Below are positions 12,734 through 23,763 of a DNA stretch of 64,000 nt, one piece after another. The notes under the pieces were generated by a model. The model was not told the DNA's origin. It ran no database searches and was given only the letters and a program-made list of their open reading frames with translations. The position numbers and the translations under genes were made by a program. How positions within the stretch are numbered: position 1 is the first letter of the stretch; the number at the start of each line of letters is the position of its first letter. Source of the stretch: Pontederia crassipes (taxonomy: Eukaryota > Streptophyta > Magnoliopsida > Commelinales > Pontederiaceae); contig CM060188.1 of assembly GCA_030549335.1 (NCBI GenBank), forward strand, positions 8,928,001-8,992,000, in the 5' to 3' direction.

Positions 12734-13740
12734 GATGAAAAAAACATGCATGGCCCTCCTATAGGGAATCTTCGTGTATCTATCACCACCAAAACTTAAT
12801 AATGACATCATATAATTGAGAGTATATATGGTCATGTCACCTTGTCCTCCTTCCTCGTAGTGTTGCATATTACTTCATGGAACGCGGAGTTGAACGACAA
12901 CTTAATTAACACGTAGAATACCACCAAAAGAAGGTGTGTCAGGCCACGAGGCGCCATGATCACGCCATGTTGCCACCATGCCCGCCATTAGAGGACCACT
13001 AAAATTAATCTCTGTCGTACATTGAATTGATAGGTTAATTTATATCTATCTATATATCTACCTAATTACTTGTAATTAGATATGCATCGTATTTTTGCAT
13101 ACATGACACTAATGCAATTTCATTGAGACGAGTCATGACATATTCTGTTTTTTCCTCGTTTGGTGAGTTCTTTGTTCGTTTAGGCATTTAGACTTCAAAG
13201 CTTAAAAGAATGGAAAATTTACAAGTTATTCTAAATAAAAGCAAGTGTGATTTCCTTTTTAATAAAAAATAAACACAGGGTTTCATTTGTTATGAGAATT
13301 TTGATTAACTTAATGGAAGTGGACAATTTAATCATCAAATGACAGTCATTCTTGATTTTAAATTTTTATCAAAAATTTAATTCGTTAGTATTTATATTTT
13401 TTGGGAAATAGAAATTTTCTATTGCGATAATATTAATTCACTTACCGTGCAACAAAATATATTTTTTTTTCCTTACGAAGTGATATAATTAATTTAATAT
13501 GAAAAAGAATAGGATTCTTGACCTCGATTCAAGTAATTATAAGAGCTGGTTAAGATCTCTTAATAATAATAATTTTATCTGGCCATGACAGAAATCGATG
13601 GGATCTTTAACAATTTTCTTATTCCACTTAATCAATTAATTAATTCAACATTGGTTCATAAATTTTGATCAAAAGTAGCTCATTCATATGAAGACCTCAA
13701 GCTTCGTTTTGTACTGCAAATTTTTACATATCGGAAGACG
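12734..13740. other. 3'-side spacer before the second WUN1-like gene
   Basis: No gene was seen. The spacer is AT-rich; because the next gene is on the minus strand, its 3' untranslated region must lie in the right part of this interval. Confidence 0.45.
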
Positions 13741-13806
13741 CTTAATTAGAACAAGCAACTCGGACTCGCTGCTCCAAGCTCGTCCGCCGGTGCGCGCGCG
13801 CGCGGC

Positions 13807-14226
13807 TTAAATGGCCAGGACGAGGCCCGGAAGCGACCTGCCCTGGTGCGTCCTCATCACCTTGCTCTGCCACAGCGCCGGGCCGCCGCCGGAGGCGATG
13901 CCGTGCACCGTCACCGCGGTGTTGAAGTACTCCCGGAAGCGGACGATGACGCCGCCCTCGACCTCCCAGGCGTGTACCCAGTAGGCGTGCTTCCCCTCCC
14001 ACCCCTCCGCCACCACCCAACGGCCGACCTCCGCCACAGCGCGGGGCCTGAACCGGAAGTCCTGGCGCCCCTCGGCCTCCCCGGTCAGCAGCCTCCTCAT
14101 GTACTGGCAGCGCCGGGGGCCGTGGAACCACCACTCCACGTCCTCGGCCATCATGGCGGCCGCCGCCTGCGCGTCCCCTCTGGCCAGCGCTTCGTACAGC
14201 GACTCCACCAGCGCTTTGGACGCCAT
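13807..14226 (-). CDS. Wound-induced protein 1-like (WUN1/SAG20 family), second copy
   Basis: Single-exon 139-residue protein starting MASKALVESLYEAL. It shares the full family signature with the gene at 567-1127: LYEALARGDAQAAAAMM, EWWFHGP, WVHAW, REYFNTAVTV and the C-terminal W-Q-S...R-S-L-P-G-L-V-L-A-I. The frame is open upstream to a TTG at 14289, but the ATG at 14226 is the natural start: it is in a good context (CACACATGGCG), fits family length, and a TATA box lies about 180 bp upstream. It lacks the acidic insertion and N-terminal extension of the other copy. Such proteins have an NTF2/SnoaL-like fold and respond to wounding or senescence; no catalytic role is established. The two genes lie 13 kb apart in opposite orientations, so they are probably local paralogues. 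Confidence 0.9.
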   Translation of the reverse strand: MASKALVESLYEALARGDAQAAAAMMAEDVEWWFHGPRRCQYMRRLLTGEAEGRQDFRFRPRAVAEVGRWVVAEGWEGKHAYWVHAWEVEGGVIVRFREYFNTAVTVHGIASGGGPALWQSKVMRTHQGRSLPGLVLAI

Positions 14227-14306
14227 GTGTGCGATCGTTGCCGGTGAGCAAGAGAACTGGAGGCCGATGAGCGGTGGAGATGCTAGCAAAACTTTGGCAA
14301 GGCGTA

Positions 14307-14331
14307 GTGATGGATGGATGGATGGATGGAG
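14307..14331. repeat. Short (TGGA)n tract in the 5' leader of the second WUN1-like gene
   Basis: Tandem GGATGGATGGATGGATGGAT-type units lie between the TATA box and the start codon of the minus-strand gene, so they probably fall in its 5' untranslated region. Confidence 0.7.
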
Positions 14332-14401
14332 TCTGCGAGTGATTACTTTTTGCTTAGTGGTGGTAATTGAACGAGTGCATGGAGATGGAGCGGAAGCATA
14401 T

Positions 14402-14412
14402 CTTATTTATAG
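14402..14412 (-). promoter_or_regulatory. TATA box of the second WUN1-like gene
   Basis: CTATAAATAAG on the minus strand, about 180 bp upstream of the ATG at 14226. It implies transcription starting near 14375 and a leader of about 150 nt, which supports the ATG at 14226 as the start. Confidence 0.6.
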
Positions 14413-14419
14413 GCAGAGA

Positions 14420-16401
14420 TGATGAGCAATTTGGTATTATTGTTCCAGGTGTCCACTTCTCGCTCCTATGCAAATTTTCAAAGGGAAAAAGAATGTAGAA
14501 AAAATTGAATAAAAATATTTTCACAATTCAAAACACTTCAAATGATATCAACATTGACTAATTTTTTTTGTTACATATGATAAGTAGCAATATTATTATA
14601 ACCGGACTGGCCAAATCGGTGTGAATCGTGATTGAATTGGCTCAATCAAGTTCAACTGGGTTCGATCATATTTTTAATAATATATTATTATTTATTGTAG
14701 ATAATAAATAATTAACATTTTAACTTATTCATAAATTATAAATTTATGATTTAAAATCAATATCAATCTAAATGTACTCACTAATACCAATTGACAATAA
14801 GTTCTAATTGTGTAAAATAAGTTCTAAACATTTCATATATTAGCCATTAATTAATTCGAATCGCCCATATCATAAATTAAATACCAAACAAGTTTCAAAG
14901 TTAATCAAAATAGTTGCGTTTAACATCAAATATTATATGTATATCTAATTAATTGCTTAAACAAATCATATAAAATTAAAAGTAACTAATCAAAGTGATA
15001 AGTATTATTGATGTCTGCAATCAAAATGATTACTGTTAATTAATAAAAAAAAAGTTTCTAATTTTTCTATGCAATCGCGATGAATGCACAATTATTCAGT
15101 GGATTTCAAAATAAAAAATCACTAAAATATAAGAACCGATGGCCGCATGTTAAAGCAATTCGAATAACATTCTATGAAAAAATGAATTATTCTAATATAA
15201 CAGGTAATTAATAAATTCTTTATATAACTTTTGACATTAAGCAAATTGATTAATATTCTATAAAGTAAATAATTAATGCTTGCTATTATATTAACATGCC
15301 TAAAATATAATTATATATTTATATTTGTTATTTTGTGGCTTCTTGCACATGATATGCCAAATTATTTTGTGAGTAAAAAAATGCATGCTTAATAAATTGA
15401 AATTCAACATAGGGCATAAATTATGATTATATATATAATAGGTATAGTCAGAGATAAAGAAGCGCAGGACGTGTGAAGATGAAGTGCAGGATGTGTGATT
15501 GTGTGAAGAATAAGTGCAGGATGTGTGTCTTCTGTCCACTGGCACTGATTATTAATTTATTATATAAGTGATTATAAGTTTATAACTTTATAAGAAGTCT
15601 TTAGAAAAAAATTGAATATTATTATGTAATCTTTCTTTTGAATATGTGGCGATGAGATAGAGATGATTTCACTCACATAAATTATTATTTATAATCATTA
15701 CCAAGACATTAGAGATATTGTTGACTATGAAATTAAGAAAAAATCAAAAGTTCAAATATCAAACAATTTATAAACTCGTATGGAACTTTAGTGTTGGACC
15801 TGTCGGTGGATGAAACTTGTATGCAAACGCCCAACGAATGAAGACGAAACTCGTGTTCATGCGGTTGAAGACTGCTCAACGCAATCGGCTACAACAAAAA
15901 CCCTTTTACTTTTCTATCTGTGGCCGCAAGTAGAATTTAGGTTTAGAATTTTATCCTTTTTTCAAAATTGCCCTTCAACATTAATCACATGTCCAAGATA
16001 AAGTAAAATTAAGCTTAACCAGATTTGTACCGATCAGATAATTCCCGTTTCTTAGCGATTCAATCCGGTCGAATTCGATTTAATTCATCTTCTCATTTTT
16101 TTAGGTTGGCTCAAACTAGTTTTTAAGATGGGTCGTGATTGAATTACTTGAACACGATTGGTCCGGTCTAATTTTAATAACTAGCATGTAAAGTGAGAAA
16201 ATAGTGGATGTATGCACACCATATTATAGTTTTCCACTTTTTCTTAACACCTTCACAATTCTTTTTCAATTTATCACTCGTATATTTTATATTTTTTACG
16301 CATAAAAAAAATATATCACGTAAGGGGGAAGGGGGGGTACTTGAATCCTAGTTTTGTTATACGTCTATATGCACGACGCATACTTACATGTACTTTAATA
16401 T
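14420..16401. other. AT-rich intergenic spacer with a small tandem repeat
   Basis: About 2 kb of AT-rich sequence. The only structure noted is a threefold repeat of AGTGCAGGATGTGTG-like units at about 15460-15530. The short frames here match nothing recognisable. Confidence 0.5.
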
Positions 16402-16559
16402 TTTCTTACAGGATTTAATGGGGTTCTCAACCCCTTAAAGGGGGAGGAACCCCCTCTCCCCATTCATGCCCATCGGATGGAGATCCGACGGGCGCGGGTT
16501 TTTTGGATGGTTTAGGGTAACAAACTCGATTTTTTTTTGTCAAAATCGATTTTTTTCGG

Positions 16560-17530
16560 CTTTTTGTTTTTCTCGTGTCCTACTTCTCTCGAGCTCCATC
16601 GCCCGTGCCCTATTTCTCCCGAGTTCCTTCGTCTGTGCTCAATTTTCTCTAGCGCTGCCGCTACCGAGGTCGTCGTCGCCCGAGAGCTTCCTTGGCTACT
16701 ACCTCGCCGGAAATCTACGTCGTCGTCGGCCGGGATCAACTTCCCCGACTGCTTCCTCGCCGGATCTACATCATCGTCGACCGGGATCTACTTCCCCGAC
16801 TGCTTCCTCGTCGGATCTGCATCATCGTCGGTCGAATCTACCTCCCCGGCCACTTCCTCGTCGGATCTGCGTCATTGTCTGTCGGATCTACTTCCCCGAC
16901 TGCTTCCTCACTGGATCTGCGTCGTCATCGGTCGGTTCTACTTCCCCAATCCGACACCGCCCTATCGGATCCACGCTCCAACACCTCCCCGCCACAACCA
17001 CGATCCGACACCGCCTCGCCGCGACCATGCTTCGACACCGCCCACCGCCGCCGCTCCCGACGCATGCCGCTGCCGCTCTCGTTGAGGCCGTCGTCGCTCT
17101 CGCCCCCGTCCGTCGCTCTCGTCGAGGTCGCCGCCGCTCTCGCCGAGGCCGCCGCTTCTCTCGCCCACGTCCGTCGCTCTCGTCGAGGCCGCCGCCGCTC
17201 TCGCCCCCGTCGGCCGCTCTCGCCCCCCTCCGTCGCCGCCGCTCTCGCCGAGGCCGCCGCCGCACTCGCCCACTCACAGCCTTCGCCGTTGTCGCTCTCA
17301 CCCACTCGCAGCCTCCGCCGCTCGCCCATTCACAGCCTCCGCCGCTCTGCCTCGCCCACTCGCATCCTCCATCGCCACCGCCCTCTCGCCGCCACTGCTG
17401 CCTCGCCCACTCGCAGCCTCCGTCGCCACCGCCCTCTTGCCGCCTCTGCTGCCGCCGCTGCCTCCTCGCCCACTCATAGCCTCCGCCGCCTTTCCCACTC
17501 GCCGCGGTCACCGCCGCGCCGCGTAGATGA
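16560..17530. repeat. GC-rich low-complexity interior of MULE 1
   Basis: Imperfect repeats: about 40-bp units containing CCCCGACTGCTTCCTCGCCGG and ATCATCGTCGGTCG (16730-16950), then CCGCCGCTCTCGCC-type units (17050-17510). Several frames stay open on both strands (up to 337 residues, Pro/Ser/Arg-rich), which is what such composition gives by chance; no domain is recognisable. Confidence 0.7.
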
Positions 17531-17604
17531 TTTGGATGTAATCCGACATAGTCACTTGTAATCCTAAGTGTTCGTAAATTAGTTAAGCTTGTTTGGAATT
17601 GATA

Positions 17605-17870
17605 CACTTTAATGTTTTTTCGTCTGTCATTTGTATCACATATTTGCGGAACGACATGTTTGTATCTCGTAAACGACGTTGAGCTCATAACCCTCGGAAT
17701 GATGTTTCTATCTCGAACGTTTGTATCACATATTCTCGGAGCGACGTTTGTATCACATACTCGGGACGTTTGTATCACATTCTCGGAACGACGTTTGTAT
17801 CACATACTCGGAACGACATCTTGCTCATGACCTTCAGATACGACATCGAGCTCATAACCCTCGAAATGAC
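17605..17870. repeat. Minisatellite in MULE 1
   Basis: Repeated GTTTGTATCACATACTCGG and GGAACGAC phrases with a unit of about 25-30 bp and variable spacing. No coding role is evident. Confidence 0.7.
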
Positions 17871-18239
17871 GTACGTTTATATCACATTACAACATCGACA
17901 TGAATCAATTACATTTCCAAATGTAGAACACATTACAAACACATTACAATAAAATCACATTTCTCATGAATCAACATCGACATGAACACATTATAAACAC
18001 ATTACAATGAATCAATTACATCGATATGAATCAATTACAAACTTCGACAATATTCATCCTAAATAAATAAAAAAAATTACACGACAGACGGCGTGCGGCG
18101 GCGGCATGCAAGGGTCCGGCGGCGTCGGTGCGGCGACGTCATGCGAGGATCTGGCACGGCGATGTCGGAGCGTGGATCCGGCACAGCGATGTCGGAGCGT
18201 GGTCGCAGCGGGGTGGTGTCGGAGCGTGGTCGCGTCTCG

Positions 18240-18845
18240 GCCATCGGGCGGCCAGATCCGGCCGCCCGCCTGCGCCAATTCTTGCCACCCGTAGCCAGAT
18301 CGGCCGCCGAGCGGCCGAATTTGGCCACCCGCAGCCAGATCCGATCGCATCAGCGGTCGATCTGGCTACTCACAACCAGATTCGGCTGCTGGGCGGCCTG
18401 ATCCGGCCGCCCTCGTCAGATCGCCCGTCGAGCGGCCGAATCTGGCCGCCCGTAGACAGATAGATCCGGCTGTCGAGGTGGCTGATATGACGCGGGCAGC
18501 CAGATCCGGTCGCTGGGCGGCCAGATCCGGCCACCCACAGCCAAATTTGGCCATCGAGGCGGCCGATCTGACGTGGGCAGCCAGATCCGACCGTCGAGTG
18601 GCCAGATTGGTCGCCTGCAGCATGATCCGACCGTCGAGAGGCCAAAATTGGCTGCCCATGCCAGATCGGCTGCCGAGTGGCCAGATCTGGCCGCTCGTAG
18701 CCAAATCCAACCGCCAAGGCGGCCGATCTGACGCGGGCAGCCGCTGGGCGGCCAGATCCGGCCGCCCATGCCAAATCCATCGCCGAGCGGCCAGATCTAG
18801 TCGCCCGCAGTCAGATCTGGCCGTCGAGCGGCCAAATCTGACCGT
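18240..18845. repeat. GC-rich GGCCAGATCTGG-type array in MULE 1
   Basis: Many imperfect copies of GCGGCCAGATCCGGCCGCC/CAGCCAGATC with a period near 30-45 bp. The unit core is palindromic, so copies are similar on both strands. It closely resembles the array at 4508-4760 in the CACTA element. It is followed by a purine-rich GAGAGGGAGA stretch (about 18850-18985). Confidence 0.75.
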
Positions 18846-19734
18846 CGACGCTGGGCGAGAGTGGGAGGGAGAAGAGAGAGGGAGAGGGAGAAGAGAGAGG
18901 GAGAAGAAAACACCGGGCGAGAGAGACGTCAGGCGAGAGCGAGAGAGGGAGGGAGAAGAGAGAGGGAGAGGGTGAGGGAGATGATCACGGTTCAAGGAGA
19001 TGAGCATGGCTCAAGGAGATCGGTTCGAACAATTTTTTACCCTTAAACCACGCTCATCATCCGCGCCCGTCGGATCTCCATCCGACGGGCGCGGATGCGG
19101 GGAGGGGGTTCCTCCCCCCTTACAGGGGGAGGACCTCATTAAATCCTTTCTTATATATATAGGATTTAATGGGGGGCCTCCCCCTTCCCCCATTCGCGCC
19201 CGCCGGATGGCGATCCGACGGGAGCAGCTTTGAATTTTGATTTTTTTTAATCCATTTTCTTTTTTTTGGTTTTGTTTTGTGGTTTTGTTTCGATCCGAGC
19301 GGATAAGCTCCCACATTCGCTGCCCGTGCCCTAGTTCTCTGCAAGCAGCCGACGTTCGCAGCCATCTGCGTCGTTCCTCATCGTCGGTCCGCAATCGTCA
19401 ATCACCGTTCCTCGCCGTCCGTCCGTAGTCCTGAATCGTCGTTCCTCGCCGGCTGTCTGCAGCCGTTCCTCGTCGTCGGGATCTGCTTCATCGCCGCAGA
19501 TCTGCTTCGTCGTCATTGGGATATGCTTCGTCCTCGCCAAATCTGCTTCGTCTTCGCCAGAACTGCTTCGTCTCCGCCAGATCTGCTTCATCCTCGCCGA
19601 ATCTCCATTCGAGCGGTGAAGATCTGCTTCGTCCTCGCCAGATCTGCTTCATCGTCGTCGAGATCTCCATCCGAGCCGCGAAGATCTGCGTCGTCCTTGC
19701 AAGATTTGCTTCGTCATCGTCGGGATCTCACCCC

Positions 19735-20120
19735 GTTGCCCCTACACCGCCCAGATCGCGCTCCGCCACGGCCCCGCCGCGCTCCGCCCCCGCCCTGTGG
19801 CCCCGACACTGCCCCAGACGCACTCCGACCCCGCCCCGCCACGCTCCGACCGCCCCGCCACGCTCCGACCCCGCCGCGCCGCGCTCCGCCACCGCCCCAT
19901 CGCGCTCCGCCACCGCCCCGCCGTGCTCCACCCCGCCCCGTGGCCCTGACACCGCCCAGACGCACTCCGCCGCCGCGCTCCGCCACGGCCCCGCCACGCT
20001 CCACCCCGCCCCGTGGCCCCGACACCGCCCTAGACGCACTCTGCCACCGCGCTCTGCCCCCGCCCCGCTGCGCTCCGCCCCCGCCACGCCGCGCTCCCCC
20101 CGCCCCGCCCCGCTCCGCCA
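19735..20120. repeat. CCGCCCCGC minisatellite in MULE 2
   Basis: Extremely GC-rich, imperfect units of the type CCGCCACGCTCCGACCCCG repeated for almost 400 bp. The Pro/Arg-rich frames across it are composition artefacts. Confidence 0.8.
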
Positions 20121-20204
20121 TTGGTTGGGTGAGCTACTTTAGGACATTGTTGCTATGAAATTTTAGTGTTATGACGTCGTGATCCAATATGTCCACTGTT
20201 ATGA

Positions 20205-20450
20205 TGGAACCCCGGACCTCGGTTTTACGGTTGTCCATTTTACGAGGTTAGTTTGATAATTGCTTGGTTGATTGCTTTTAGTTCAAATGTTGTCTTCCTT
20301 ATCTAATATTGTCTTTTGTGATTGATCTTGCAGCAACATCGAGCTTGCACGTACTTCAGATGGTTAGATCCATCATTTGAACCGAGACATACGCAAGTTA
20401 TTAGATGTTGTAGAATCTTGATATCTATGTATACCTTTCTGTTCAAGTAA
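20205..20450 (+). pseudogene. GRF-type zinc-finger fragment captured in MULE 2
   Basis: Two exon-like pieces join in phase. The first (20205-20246) encodes WNPGPRFYGCPFYE and is followed by a GT donor (GAG|GTTAGT). After an 87-bp intron ending in CTTGCAG, the second (20334-20450) encodes QHRACTYFRWLDPSFEPR and HTQVI, then a short tail and TAA. NPG-R-F-Y-G-C-P followed by C-x-Y-F-x-W-x-D-P is the core of the GRF zinc finger (zf-GRF), a small zinc-binding domain found in nucleases, helicases and plant transposon-linked proteins. Upstream of the first piece the frame has stops and no clear first cysteine pair, so the domain start is missing. It is most likely a captured or relic fragment rather than a functional gene, though the intron borders are intact. 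Confidence 0.62.
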
Positions 20451-21321
20451 TTGGTCCAGTAGTTCCTCTTTGTCAATATGAAGCCAAACAAGAGATTGGT
20501 GCAGTCCTTTTCTTTGTAATAAAGTTGACATACATTTTTAGTTCAGACCCCTTATTTGGACAATTTTAAATCTTCTATTTCGATAAGTCTAAAATTGTGA
20601 TTTTGTTCTCAATGTAACTCAACAAATCGGATGCTTTGATGGCTTCCATGGATAGAACTGGAGGTTGGGCGATCTATTTATTGTCACTAGGAAACCTAAA
20701 CATCGGAAAGTTCAATAAATAAGTCCTAACTTTGGTGATTGAGTGTTTGGGTATAGTTAATTCGTATTAAGGACGATTTTGGAGATTGCTTATGAGACCT
20801 GTTTGTGATTATTCAGTTATCTTGTGAAGGAAAATAGGATCAGTATTTTAATGATGACAAACTATATTGATGATGTCAATACGTTAAGAGAAAAAGAGAC
20901 TAGTTCTTGGTGACAAATAGTACGTTCTACAAACTGCATATAACTGTAAGGTCTTGTTTCAAGGTGTTTCAAGGTCTTGTTTCACGCTGCTTTCCATTAT
21001 GGGGAATCCCTTTTTACTTTTGGTGTTCTACATGCTCCATTCAATTGTATCACAGTGCACTAACTTGGAAGAAAAACAGGGAGATAAGGTTTCTATGGAA
21101 TACTGGCTTCTATACAGCATATGATTGTCTTATGAAATAATGAAAATATGAAGCATCCGAAAGCCGATATTTTGAGGGGGAGAGTGAAGGATTAGAGAGT
21201 TCATGATAAAGCTTTAGTTAAAGTGCGCAATTCCCTACTAGTTGTTAATCAATTCTCATCCGATATGTAGATTCTAATGCTGTAAAGATTCTAAGGTAGT
21301 TGTAGCATTGTGATGGAGGGA

Positions 21322-21322
<1 letters not shown>

Positions 21323-21351
<29 letters not shown>
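21323..21351. repeat. Poly-C run of 29 bases
   Basis: An uninterrupted homopolymer in MULE 2, poly-G on the minus strand. Its exact length is uncertain in any assembly. Confidence 0.95.
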
Positions 21352-21354
<3 letters not shown>

Positions 21355-22131
21355 TTTGTTGTTCTTTCCACTTCACTGAGTTAGGTATGTACAAACATCC
21401 ATATTAGAGCATATTAGAGAATTGCATATTACAAAAGTTAGGCATATACAACCATCCATATTAGAGTAACATCCACTACATTACCAAGACATATATAGCT
21501 AATAGCAATACAATTAAACAAACAAATTTACACATGACATTCGCTTCATTCCTATTAATTCTAACTTCATCGTCATTTAAATTTGCAGCTTCCATTCTAT
21601 CAATTTTTCGTAACACTAGTTTCAGCTACACCAATTCAACAATTTCAGAGGAATAACTTGCATCATGGATCCTAGTTATGAGCTGGCCAACAACAAATTC
21701 AACTTGATTATACAGCTGCAACAAAGAAGCAAGATTCACTGATAGATGCATAGATTCACTGATATGTAGCCATAAAGACTCACTGATTGATGCATGGGCT
21801 GCACATGAAAAAAACACAAGACATATTAGATTTAAACTCATAATAAAACAACATGATAAGTGGACTAGATTGTAAACAACTTGTTTGCTATATGAGAATG
21901 AAGATAAAAGGAATGCTTAGGTGACTGAGTTGAAGTAGCTTATAAAAAAATGGATACATTCTACCAATAGGAAAATGAATTATAAGAAAATACCATCTAC
22001 GCAGAGGAAGAATCACTCTCTCCACTGTCAATGTTGCACTAAATCTGACTTTCCGATTCCTATTCATGAATTGGAATCAATTAGTTGAATACAAATCTGT
22101 AAAACAATGAACATTACGAAAAATAATTTAC

Positions 22132-22603
22132 CTTCAACAGTGAACATGTTCTTTTGTCATGTCCATTTTTTCCACAATGGCCACAGGCCCACAGCTATGC
22201 TTCTTAGATTCTTTTTCAATGCCGGATTTAATCCTTCCAACATTTCTTGGCCTACCTTTAGATTTCACATGAACTGGATCACGTATGACATTTCTCTTCT
22301 TTGTGTAGGGATTTTTTCAGCACCTTCCTTCATTCTCTTATGTCCTTCTTTGGAACAAACAAAATACCGGCTAATTATATTTTTCGTACTCTTGGACTTG
22401 TGCAAAGCTTATTTCCTAATAGAAAAATCAACTAATTTGGCATACATGTTATAATATTTGTACGCTTCCTCATCGGTGTCAAATGTCATGCCAATATACG
22501 GTTTCGGTACCTCGTAGGATTTCACATAATCTATGTGCACTTCATCATTATTTGAATTCTCATCATCATCAATAGTAATATCATGATAAGAGTGTGCCTC
22601 CAT
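22132..22603 (-). pseudogene. FAR1/MULE-transposase relic with internal deletion and frameshifts
   Basis: Reading the minus strand from the ATG at 22603, the frame encodes an acidic N-terminus and then PKPYIGMTFDTDEEAYKYY, NMYAKLVDFSIRK, the start of the FAR1 DNA-binding domain. An in-frame TAA (22409-22411) interrupts it, after which the same frame continues with ISRYFVCSKEGHKRMKEGAE, the rest of that domain. Near 22315-22196 another frame reads VIRDPVHVKSKGRPRN, the linker typical of the C-terminus of FAR1/FRS and related transposases. A third frame at 22185-22132 gives the zinc knuckle CGHCGKNGHDKRTC (C-x2-C-x4-H-x4-C), followed by a GT donor. The large central MULE transposase and SWIM regions are missing, so the gene is an internally deleted and broken remnant. 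It may derive from the element's own transposase or from a captured FAR1-like gene. Confidence 0.72.
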
Positions 22604-22624
22604 CTCCAAGCCCTTTTAGCTAAA

Positions 22625-22815
22625 AACATGCAATTGCATACACATAAAAGAACTACCATTTAACATGCAATTGTATTCACATAAGAGAACTAAGATTTAA
22701 CATGCAATTGTATTCACATAAGAGAACTAAGAACTAAGAGAACTAAGGAATAATTAATATGTGAGAGCGTATCACAAGAGAACTAAGATCTAACATGCAA
22801 TTTTCTACTCCAATC
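22625..22815. repeat. Short tandem repeat in MULE 2
   Basis: Three to four imperfect units of about 45 bp containing AACATGCAATTGTATTCACA and AAGAGAACTAAGA. Confidence 0.6.
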
Positions 22816-23119
22816 TTAATTTCACCAAAACGAAAACTGAGTGGCATATGATAACTTCAACAGTCCAAAATTCTCAAAGCAAAATTCAAATTAAATTTAA
22901 GGAGAGGATCAAGGAAGACCATACACCAACTCGCCCGACGCCAATCACGAATGACGAAGAGCCACAAATTCGACGAATGATGCCTCGGGCGAGTCTACGA
23001 GAGGATACAATGAAGGTTTAGCTTTGTACTCGTCCAATCGGAATTGAAGTGAAGAAGGAGAACTAGTCGGAGAATACCTCGGGCGATAGACGGGTGATCT
23101 CGAGTGATGGCGACTAGTC

Positions 23120-23560
23120 CGAAGAATGCTGCGGACGGCGAACGGACGGCGATGGACGGCAATTCACCGAGCGCGGACGGCGATGGACGGCTGCGGACGG
23201 ATGGCGATGGATAACAATTCACCGGGCGTGGACGACGGACGGACGACGATGGACGCCTGCGGACGACAGACGGACGGCGAATCACCGGGTGCGGACAGCG
23301 GACGGACGACGATGGACGCCTGTGGACGGACGGCGAATCACCGGGCGCGGATAGCGGACGGACGGCGACGAACGGCTGCAGACGGCCTACGGAAGGCGAT
23401 GGACGGCGAATCACCGGGTGAGGATGGCGAACGAACGGCGACGGACGGCTGCGGACGGCCTACGGACAGCTGCGGACGGATCTATGGACAGCTGCGAATG
23501 GCCTGCAAGGAGCGGCAATGAACGGCTCCCGACGGTGATGGACGGCTACGGACGGTGCTG
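23120..23560. repeat. GGACGGCGATGGACGG minisatellite near the right end of MULE 2
   Basis: GGACGGCGATGGACGGCTGC-type units repeat with spacers such as CACCGGGCGCGGA. A related inverted pattern (GTCGTTCCTCGCCG) lies near the left end at about 19350-19470, so the repeats are subterminal to the TIRs. Confidence 0.7.
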
Positions 23561-23763
23561 TAGACGGTGGATGCGGACATCGGCTGCTTGCAGAGAACTA
23601 GGGCACGGGCAATGACCGCTCGGATCGAAACAAAACCACAAAAAAACTAAAAAAAAGAAAACGGATTAAAAAAATCAAAATTCAAAGCCGCGCCCGTCGG
23701 ATCACCATCCGTCGGGCGCGGATGGAGGACGGGTGGAGGACCCCCATTAAATCCATATATATA

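Larger units (their letters stand above)
16411..19146. mobile_element. Mutator-like element 1 (MULE), 2.74 kb, non-autonomous
   Basis: Long terminal inverted repeats of about 110 bp: the left end begins GGATTTAATGGGG and carries the palindrome-like GATGGAGATCCGACGGGCGC; the right end (about 19030-19146) is its inverted counterpart and ends CATTAAATCC. The flanking 9-bp duplication is TTTCTTACA (16402-16410) against TTTCTTATA (19147-19155), 8 of 9 identical, the size expected of Mutator. The interior is GC-rich Pro/Ser/Arg-type repeat sequence at 16560-17520, a minisatellite at 17600-17830 and a second GC-rich array at 18240-18840. There is no transposase frame. The structure resembles a Pack-MULE, but I cannot name a captured gene. 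Confidence 0.85.
19162..23754. mobile_element. Mutator-like element 2 (MULE), 4.59 kb, carrying gene fragments
   Basis: The terminal inverted repeats are long, about 170-190 bp. The left end begins GGATTTAATGGGGGG and passes CGATCCGACGGG, TTTGAATTTTGAT and GCCCGTGCCCTAGTTCTCTG; the right end (about 23580-23754) is the inverted match and ends CCATTAAATCC. A perfect 9-bp duplication ATATATATA flanks it (19153-19161, 23755-23763). It belongs to the same family as MULE 1, whose right end is only 15 bp away. The interior contains GC-rich minisatellites near both ends, a two-exon GRF zinc-finger fragment (+), a long poly-C tract, and a broken FAR1-type/transposase coding remnant (-). No intact transposase remains. 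Confidence 0.88.

Noticed and set aside
13807..14289. Longer form of the second WUN1-like protein starting at 14289
   Set aside because: The first codon there is TTG; the ATG at 14226 has better context and matches family length.
16466..17561. Long overlapping frames of 182-337 residues on both strands, Pro/Ser/Arg-rich
   Set aside because: They are open in several frames at once because of the GC-rich repeat composition in MULE 1; no domain or conserved motif is visible.
19516..20158. Frames of over 200 residues, Pro/Arg-rich, in MULE 2
   Set aside because: They are products of the CCGCCCCGC minisatellite; open on both strands and without any recognisable protein feature.
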